From Spirochaetota bacterium (lineage in GTDB: Bacteria; Spirochaetota; Spirochaetia; Treponematales; Treponemataceae), in the NCBI GenBank assembly GCA_023438065.1, contig JAEXRH010000016.1:186001-250000 (forward strand): DNA of 64,000 nt. Direction: 5' to 3'. Made by a program: the position numbers and the translations under genes. Position 1 is the first letter of the stretch. The number at the start of each line of letters is the position of its first letter. The notes below the pieces were generated by a model, which saw only the letters and a program-made list of their open reading frames with translations, did not search any database and was not told the origin of the DNA. Shown one piece after another: positions 58,615 to 64,000 of this stretch.

Positions 58615-59835
58615 CTACTTTTCCCCCTTGTCGAGAAGGCGGACGACGCTTTGGGCCATGATCCTCCGCGCGGGAAGGATCACCGCGACCACGGGGACGG
58701 CGAGCGCGGTCACGATACTGAGCGCGGCGGCCTGGGGGCTGTAGATGATGTTCACCTGGATCCCGGTGGCCATGCCGGGAGCGGCGGGCATCCTGATCCC
58801 GCCCGCGGCGTTGATCGCGGAGGCGAGGACGGCCGAAAGCGCGCTCCCCGCGGCAAGGCCGATGACGCCCGCGAGGAGCGCCTCGCACAGGATCTCCGCG
58901 ACGAGGGACGGACGCCTCGCGCCCATGCTCATGAGGGTTCCGAACTCGCGGGTACGCTCGAGGAGGGAAAGCGCCATGGTCGTGCCGGTCGCGAAGAAAA
59001 CGATCACGGCGACGATCGCGAGCACGACGCGGTAGAAACCCTGATAGTACGAGACCACCTGCCGGAAGTAGGCCGCCTGCTCGTACCAGAGGGCGATGTC
59101 GGCCTTCCACCCCGCGTCCGAAAGCCGTGCCGCGAGCGCATCGCGCGTGTTCCCGAGGTTCGCGTCGTCCCGGAAGAGCACCGCGATCTCGTGGGTCGCG
59201 TCCGTGCCGAAGAGGTCCCGAAACGCGCGGACGGGCACCGTGACGACCATGAGGTTGAACTCCTCGGCGTACCCGGAGGCGAGGGACTGGACCGTGAGAT
59301 CGAGCCGATTGAGCTGTCCGTCGACGCGCACGCCGCTCGCGGAAACCGTGTCGCCGAGGCCGACGCCGAGTTTCTCCGCGAACGCGTGCGACATCTGGCA
59401 CGAGAGAGCGTCGTCGGATGAAAGGGATGTTCCCTCCCTCTTCGCGGTGAAGGAGAAGAGCTCATCCTCGTTCTCGGGCTCGACGCCCCAGATCTCGACG
59501 GGAACGCCCGAGATCACGCCCATCGCGCGCGACCGCCTTGCGACCGTGCGGACGTCGGGTTCCGCGCGGAGGAACTCGACGAGCTCGTCGGGCCGCTCGA
59601 AGGAACGGGCGAACGGGTCCGCGTCGCGGGTCTCCCGATATCCCTCGGGATAGAGTTGGAGGTGGCCGTACTGGCTCCGGATGAGCGACTGCTTGAGTCC
59701 CCAGTAGTTGTATTCGTAGTAGCCGCCCACGAGAAAGAGGGCCGTGACGCCGAGCGCGACGCTCGCCACGATCGCCCAGGTTTTCCTTCGGTGCGCGACG
59801 AGAAACGCCAACGCCGTCTTCAGTGTCTTGATCAT
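58615..59835 (-). CDS. FtsX-like ABC transporter permease 2
   Basis: 406 residues from the ATG at 59835 (GAAGGAATACGC precedes). MacB/LolE layout: one N-terminal helix (TWAIVASVALGVTALFLVGGYY), a roughly 230-residue periplasmic domain, then three C-terminal helices with REFGTLMSMGARRPSLVAEILCEALLAG, the FtsX signature. It is the fifth gene of the operon and has its own partner permease and beta-barrel protein upstream. The longer frame seen upstream is a shadow of other genes. Confidence 0.9.
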   Translation of the reverse strand: MIKTLKTALAFLVAHRRKTWAIVASVALGVTALFLVGGYYEYNYWGLKQSLIRSQYGHLQLYPEGYRETRDADPFARSFERPDELVEFLRAEPDVRTVARRSRAMGVISGVPVEIWGVEPENEDELFSFTAKREGTSLSSDDALSCQMSHAFAEKLGVGLGDTVSASGVRVDGQLNRLDLTVQSLASGYAEEFNLMVVTVPVRAFRDLFGTDATHEIAVLFRDDANLGNTRDALAARLSDAGWKADIALWYEQAAYFRQVVSYYQGFYRVVLAIVAVIVFFATGTTMALSLLERTREFGTLMSMGARRPSLVAEILCEALLAGVIGLAAGSALSAVLASAINAAGGIRMPAAPGMATGIQVNIIYSPQAAALSIVTALAVPVVAVILPARRIMAQSVVRLLDKGEK

Positions 59836-59855
59836 GCGTATTCCTTCGCATGGCC

Positions 59856-61184
59856 TCACTCGGAGGCCATGACCTGCCAGATTGCCGCGAGCGACGCCCG
59901 CCAAGTCTCGTTCCACCATGCCGTCTCGCCGGCCGAGCCCGATGCCAGCATCGCCTCGGCGGTCGCGACGAGGGTAAGCCGGTCGATGAACGAGGCGGAT
60001 GACTCCACCTTGAGGTAGAACCCGGCGGGCGCGAGATAGAAGACGTTGAGGTTCCCGTCGAGGAACCCCGCGATCGCCCGCGAATTCTGGATACGGAGCC
60101 CCGCGGCGTGCCTCGACGCGCGAAAGTACGGAAGGCTCGAGGCGACGGCGCCCCGGTCGCGAAAGGCTTCGCCCATCGCGGCCCGATACGCGGCGACCGA
60201 CGCCGGGTCGGAGGAAGCAGGGAACGCGGGATCGGCGAGCGCCGACTCGAGCGCGTCCCAGTCGTCGGGGCCGTACCCCGACGAGCGATAGCGGTACTCG
60301 GCGTACACCGTCGCGTCGATCCACCGGGGCGCGAACGAAAAGCCGGCGAGCGCGTCGAGGCTCGCCCCGTCGCCGCGCCCGGGCGCGATACCGGGGGCGA
60401 AATCCTCGAGAAGCGGACGGTCGGAAAACGCGCACTCGGCGTAGGGCACGAGCCCGTCGCCGACCTGGCCCGACCAGTAGAGCGCGACCGCCGACGCGCC
60501 GTCGTGATAGTAGACCGCGCCGACGCGATTCACGCCGAGGAGCGCCGAGACGTTCACGAGGGCCATCGCGTCGACGCCGTCCCGCGCGCGATCGTGCCGG
60601 TATTCGTCGGGCACCCAGGAGGCGATCGGGGCGTACCAGGTCTCGACGGTTATCGGGTCGGCGAAAAGCGAAAAGCCGGTCATCCATTTACCGTGCCGGC
60701 CCGCCTCGCCCTCGTCGACGTCGACCGAGAGAAAGTCGGTGACGGGCATCATGACGGCGCTCCCGTACCGGCGCGTCGTCTTTCCCGCGAACGCGGTCAC
60801 TCCCGAATCGCGCGCGCTCAGCGAAAGAAGGAGCTCATCATGCCTGAACTCAGGTCGCGCGCGCTCGCCACGGGGAATGCCCCATTGCGAGGAGGCTCCC
60901 TCGATCCAGGACATGTCGCCCCGGAAGGAAAAGGCCGCCCGATCTCCCGCGCGCGCGCGCCACTCGAGTTCGCCGTCCATCCGCGCCTCCCACACGTCGC
61001 GACCCTGCCAGTTGTCGCGATTGAGGGGGCCGTCCTCGCGGATACCGGACGCAGTCGCTTTTTGGCCGACCGTGAGCGCAAGATCCTGCGAGATAGACTC
61101 GGCAAGGCCTTCGGAGAAGGTCATCGCGGGAAGCGCGAGCGAGATGAAAACGCCCGCGAAGGTCCGTCGGCCGTCACTTCGCAT
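59856..61184 (-). CDS. Predicted outer-membrane beta-barrel protein of the export operon
   Basis: 442 residues. Signal-like N-terminus (FAGVFISLALPAMTFSEG) and a long beta-rich sequence with alternating residues, aromatic strand ends (WYAPIASWVPDEYR, VYAEYRYRSSGYG) and no membrane helices. Its start overlaps the LolA-like gene by 11 nt. It may form the outer-membrane partner or the product of the lipoprotein-export system encoded around it. Confidence 0.68.
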   Translation of the reverse strand: MRSDGRRTFAGVFISLALPAMTFSEGLAESISQDLALTVGQKATASGIREDGPLNRDNWQGRDVWEARMDGELEWRARAGDRAAFSFRGDMSWIEGASSQWGIPRGERARPEFRHDELLLSLSARDSGVTAFAGKTTRRYGSAVMMPVTDFLSVDVDEGEAGRHGKWMTGFSLFADPITVETWYAPIASWVPDEYRHDRARDGVDAMALVNVSALLGVNRVGAVYYHDGASAVALYWSGQVGDGLVPYAECAFSDRPLLEDFAPGIAPGRGDGASLDALAGFSFAPRWIDATVYAEYRYRSSGYGPDDWDALESALADPAFPASSDPASVAAYRAAMGEAFRDRGAVASSLPYFRASRHAAGLRIQNSRAIAGFLDGNLNVFYLAPAGFYLKVESSASFIDRLTLVATAEAMLASGSAGETAWWNETWRASLAAIWQVMASE

Positions 61185-61908
61185 ACTTCATCGCCTCGAC
61201 GGTGAAGCTGGACGAAGGCAGGGTCTCCCGGTCGAAACCGCCGAGGGTGACCTTGCTCGATTTTCGCGAGACGCTGTCGGTGATGGTGAACCCGGCGAGG
61301 AGCTCCTTTTCCCCGAACATGTCGAACCGGTCGTACGAGATCTCCTTGATCGCGCTCCCGCTCGGGCCGCGGCAAACCGCCTGGACGGGCTTGCCGCTTT
61401 CGGCCTTCACGCGAAGGTCCACGCATTCGTAGGTCGCGCCCTTTTCGGGAATCGCGCGCAGGCGAAGGGCGAGCTCGTCGCCCGTTCGCTCGGAGGACTC
61501 GACCGAGTAAAGACCCGAGTACACGATCCGGGTGATGTCCCCCGCCGACGCCTGCCCGAAGAGCATCTCGCGCGGGGTGATCCGTATCGGGGAAGCCATG
61601 CCGCGATCGCATACGTAGAAGGCGTTCCCGACGGTGAGCACGACGCGGCGCGCGTACTTCTTCGGCTCGCGATAGCGCCCGAGGCTCGAGTCCCTGCCCT
61701 CGCCGTCGAGATACACGCGCATGACCGAGGTTGAACCCTTCTCGTCGACGAGCGTGAAGTCGAAGGAAAAGCCGCCTTTCGCGAATTCCCGATAGGAGTC
61801 GACCTTCGCGAGGATCGCGGAGGCGGCTTCTTCCGCCTGAAGGCCCGCCGAGAGAAAGACCGCCACCGCGATTGACGCGAGAAGACGCGCGACGTGAATC
61901 GATTTCAT
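61174..61908 (-). CDS. Outer membrane lipoprotein-sorting (LolA-like) protein
   Basis: 244 residues after GGAGTAACTC. Signal peptide (VARLLASIAVAVFLSAGLQA), then a LolA/LolB-type beta-barrel (FSFDFTLVDEKGSTSVMRVYLDGEGRDSS, YDRFDMFGEKELLAGFTI). Spirochaete and proteobacterial members of this group carry lipoproteins across the periplasm. Context with an ABC permease and ATPase of Lol/MacB type supports this. Confidence 0.78.
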   Translation of the reverse strand: MKSIHVARLLASIAVAVFLSAGLQAEEAASAILAKVDSYREFAKGGFSFDFTLVDEKGSTSVMRVYLDGEGRDSSLGRYREPKKYARRVVLTVGNAFYVCDRGMASPIRITPREMLFGQASAGDITRIVYSGLYSVESSERTGDELALRLRAIPEKGATYECVDLRVKAESGKPVQAVCRGPSGSAIKEISYDRFDMFGEKELLAGFTITDSVSRKSSKVTLGGFDRETLPSSSFTVEAMKYAK

Positions 61909-61918
61909 GAGTTACTCC

Positions 61919-63097
61919 TTAATCCCTGATCTCAAGCTGCTTGACGATATCCGCGTTCCCGAGCCGTACCGTGCAGATCGCCGCGCTCGCGAGCGCGCTC
62001 AGGACCGTGAAAACGAGCGCCTCGACGACCTTCCGCGCGGTGATCGCCATCCCGATGCGGATCTCCTCCGTCGCCGTCGGCGGGGGCGGAAGGGTTATCC
62101 CCCCGAGCCCGTCGATCGCGGCGGCGGCGACGAGGGCGAGCGCGGTACCGATCGCCCAGGCGAGAAGCGCGGCGATCGCGGCCTCGGAGACGAACATGGC
62201 GCGCACTTGCCGGGTCGTCGTTCCCATCGCGCGGAGCGTCCCGATCTCGCGCTCGCGCTCGTGCACCGTGAGCGAAAGGACGTTGAGGAAGGCGAGGAAC
62301 ATCGTGATGACGACCGTGCACGCGACCACGCGGTAGTTCGTGCGGTAGACCCCGACGATCTTGTTGATCTCGGTGTTTCCCGCGAGCATGGAGCGGATCT
62401 CGTAGCCGGAAAGCCCCTCGATCGAGGAGAGAAGCCGCACCGTCCCGTCGTAACCGCGGGAGCCCGACTCGCGGTCGAGGCCGGGGCTCGAGACGCCGTC
62501 CGCGAGCCATATCCTCACCGAGTCGACCGTCGGGTTCTCGCCGAGACCGACGAGCGCGTCCATCGGGATTCGCGCGTAAAAGCGGTCGCGAAGGCTCGCC
62601 TCGGTGGCGACCACCTCGGTAACCTCGAGCGTCATCCCGCAGTCGGCGATGAGGCCGCCGACGAGCGAGCCCTTCGCCGCCCCGAGCGTTTTCGCGATAG
62701 CGCTCCCGAGGGCTGCGGGAACCGTTTCGCCCGCGACGGTGACGCCGTCCTCGACCGCGACGCCGGCGCAAGGCACGGTCCGGTCGACCGAGCCGACGAT
62801 GCCGTCGACGCGGGACTCGGCGCGAACCTCGCGGACGAGACCCGAGTCGAGAAGCCGTCCCTTCGCCTCGAGGTACCCGTCCCACCGAAGGCCCCCGTCG
62901 CCCTCCCCTTTCCGCTCGAGCAGGATGTCGCCGTCGGACTCGACGACCGACTTCCCCGCGCCCGCGAAAAGGAACTCGTACTCTCCCGCGACGAGGACGA
63001 GCGCGCACACGCCCGAGGCCGCGAGCGCGAGAAGAGACAGCGCCCGCACGCGGGAGCGCAGGAGGTTCCTGAACGCGAGCGATACGGGGCCGGTCAT
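61919..63097 (-). CDS. FtsX-like ABC transporter permease 1
   Basis: 392 residues. MacB-type: N-terminal helix (ALSLLALAASGVCALVLVAGEY), periplasmic domain, three C-terminal helices with HEREREIGTLRAMGTTTRQVRAMFVSEAAIAALLAWAIG (FtsX pattern). It overlaps the ATPase stop by 4 nt. Works with the ATPase to move lipoproteins or peptides out of the inner membrane. Confidence 0.92.
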   Translation of the reverse strand: MTGPVSLAFRNLLRSRVRALSLLALAASGVCALVLVAGEYEFLFAGAGKSVVESDGDILLERKGEGDGGLRWDGYLEAKGRLLDSGLVREVRAESRVDGIVGSVDRTVPCAGVAVEDGVTVAGETVPAALGSAIAKTLGAAKGSLVGGLIADCGMTLEVTEVVATEASLRDRFYARIPMDALVGLGENPTVDSVRIWLADGVSSPGLDRESGSRGYDGTVRLLSSIEGLSGYEIRSMLAGNTEINKIVGVYRTNYRVVACTVVITMFLAFLNVLSLTVHEREREIGTLRAMGTTTRQVRAMFVSEAAIAALLAWAIGTALALVAAAAIDGLGGITLPPPPTATEEIRIGMAITARKVVEALVFTVLSALASAAICTVRLGNADIVKQLEIRD

Positions 63098-63792
63098 GAC
63101 CGATCCCCCGCGACGCGGCCGTCGGCGAGCGAGACGACGCGCCGTGCGCGCGCCATGACCGCCTGATCGTGGGTCGACACGATGACCGTCGTCCCGAGTT
63201 CTTCGTTCAACGAAGAAAGGAGATCCATGATCCCGGAGCCGACCGCGTGATCGAGGTTCGCCGTCGGCTCGTCGGCGAAGACGAGCTCGGGCGCGTTCAT
63301 GAGCGCGCGGGCGATCGCGACCCGCTGACGCTGGCCGCCCGAGAGTTGGTGGGGGCGCTTCCGCGCGTGATCGGCGATCCCCACCCGGTCGAGTAAGGAG
63401 AGCGCCCGTTCCCGGGCGGTTCCCCCGAAACGGTGCGCGTCGCGGTACACCCCCGCCGGGTACATAACGTTCTCGAGGACGCTCATCACCGGGATCAGGT
63501 TGAAAGACTGGAAGACGAAACCGATGTGGCGGTTCCGCGCGAAGGAAAGTTCCCGCTCGCCGTACCCGGCGATGTCCCGCCCCATGAGGAAGACCGAGCC
63601 GTCGGTCGGACGGTCGAAACCGGCACCGAGATGCTGCATCGTCGACTTGCCGCTTCCCGAGGGACCGACGAGCGCGACGAACTCCCCCGCGCCGAAGGAA
63701 ACCGATACAGACTTGAGCGCGTAGGTCTCGCTCTCCCCGCTTCGATACGCCTTGCTCACGTTCCGGAACTCAAGGACGGGCGCGCTTTCCAT
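63094..63792 (-). CDS. LolD/MacB-type ABC transporter ATPase
   Basis: 232 residues from the ATG at 63792. Walker A GPSGSGKST, signature LSGGQRQRVAIARAL, Walker B LVFADEPTANLD. The stretch after Walker A reads MQHLGAGFDRPT instead of the family-typical LLNLIGGLDRPT, a small oddity. Its start shares one base with the upstream TPR gene stop (TGATG). Confidence 0.92.
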   Translation of the reverse strand: MESAPVLEFRNVSKAYRSGESETYALKSVSVSFGAGEFVALVGPSGSGKSTMQHLGAGFDRPTDGSVFLMGRDIAGYGERELSFARNRHIGFVFQSFNLIPVMSVLENVMYPAGVYRDAHRFGGTARERALSLLDRVGIADHARKRPHQLSGGQRQRVAIARALMNAPELVFADEPTANLDHAVGSGIMDLLSSLNEELGTTVIVSTHDQAVMARARRVVSLADGRVAGDRS

Positions 63793-63998
63793 CACTTGTA
63801 CCTCGCGAGCTGGCGTTCGGCCTCTTTCGCCTCTTCCGAGCCCGGCGATACGGCGACGCACGCGTTGAAGGCCGCGATACCCTCGTCGGTTTTCCGCTGC
63901 TTCACGAGATACAGGCCCTTGTAGAGCTCGAGCGTCCCCTTGCCGGAGTCGGAAAGGCCCGAGCGGTGCGCGTCGAGCCAGTCGATGTCTTCCTTCAT
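63792..63998 (-). CDS. TPR-repeat protein, 5' part uncertain
   Basis: 68 residues visible to the right edge: MKEDIDWLDAHRSGLSDSG followed by a TPR-like helix pair (YKGLYLVKQRKTDEGIAAFNACVAVSPGSEEAKEAERQL). No ribosome site can be checked before the ATG at 63998, so the gene may begin outside the window. It is the first visible gene of the export operon and may act as its periplasmic or cytoplasmic partner. Confidence 0.55.
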   Translation of the reverse strand: MKEDIDWLDAHRSGLSDSGKGTLELYKGLYLVKQRKTDEGIAAFNACVAVSPGSEEAKEAERQLARYK

Positions 63999-64000
63999 TA

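Noticed and set aside
58615..60687. 690-codon version of permease 2
   Set aside because: Its first 280 residues run through the beta-barrel gene in another frame. The ATG at 59835 has a ribosome site and a membrane helix right after it.
1..64000. CRISPR array, insertion sequences, phage genes
   Set aside because: No regularly spaced repeats with variable spacers, no transposase or integrase motifs, and no phage structural genes were found.

Overview
The window is a gene-dense, GC-rich bacterial chromosome segment that looks like an anaerobic spirochaete. The pointers are a class I (archaeal-type) lysyl-tRNA synthetase, a large DUF4954 left-handed beta-helix protein, a YjfB-type motility peptide, two biotin-bearing decarboxylase parts beside a sodium-pump beta subunit, indolepyruvate:ferredoxin oxidoreductase, phenylacetate-CoA ligases and glycyl-radical chemistry. 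No 16S rRNA is present, so the species cannot be named. Both ends cut through genes. No CRISPR array, insertion sequence, integrase or transposase was seen.

Layout. 1-5.5 kb (minus): surface and envelope genes (partial TPR/coiled-coil membrane protein, kelch/fn3 lipoprotein, beta-barrel protein) and a GH18 hydrolase. 5.6-9.5 kb (minus): sodium-translocating decarboxylase operon (oadB, oadG, oadA with two biotinyl domains, a 45-residue small subunit). 9.6-19.2 kb: Cys-cluster protein, solute-binding lipoprotein, ferritin-like/VIT1 metal exporter, GH43, DUF362-ferredoxin protein, lysS, CsgG-like/CIA30 protein, LacI regulator. 19.2-31.5 kb (minus): amino-acid/peptide fermentation block (ACT protein, two PaaK ligases, iorB, pepF, iorA, SSS symporter) interrupted by a solute-binding protein and GH3. 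31.5-40 kb: lipoprotein, alr, mutarotase-like, DUF4954, deoD, tRNA-Leu(CAG), yjfB, ywbE, DUF72.

40.1-46.3 kb is a visibly AT-richer block. It holds an MBL hydrolase, an AraC regulator and a transglutaminase-like protein, facing a convergent operon of an ArsR-type repressor, a glycyl-radical enzyme and its activase. The enzyme has an unusual active-site loop (Gly-Cys-Val-Gln-Gln). 46.6-51.9 kb: a condensation-superfamily acyltransferase, an 18-residue hydrophobic peptide coupled to an ABC-2 exporter, an AEC carrier and a divergent DapB-like reductase.

52.1-54.1 kb is the most striking locus. A cysteine-rich MarR regulator overlaps hgcA by 4 nt, and hgcB follows: the mercury-methylation gene pair, with the HgcA cap-helix motif (NVWCAAGK) and the HgcB two-cluster ferredoxin with a C-terminal Cys pair. 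A palindrome covers the -35 box of the MarR promoter. 54.2-58.5 kb: tsaC/sua5, purC, and efp with Arg32 next to earP, its rhamnosyltransferase. 58.6-64 kb: a Lol/MacB-like export operon (TPR protein, ATPase, two permeases, LolA-like protein, beta-barrel).

A recurring regulatory theme is promoters with a -35, a 17-18 bp spacer and a -10 that ends only 5-10 nt (mostly 6) before the ATG. About a dozen genes show it, including marR-hgcAB, arsR-GRE, lysS, alr, deoD and earP. This implies widespread leaderless transcription. Other genes have ordinary Shine-Dalgarno sites.
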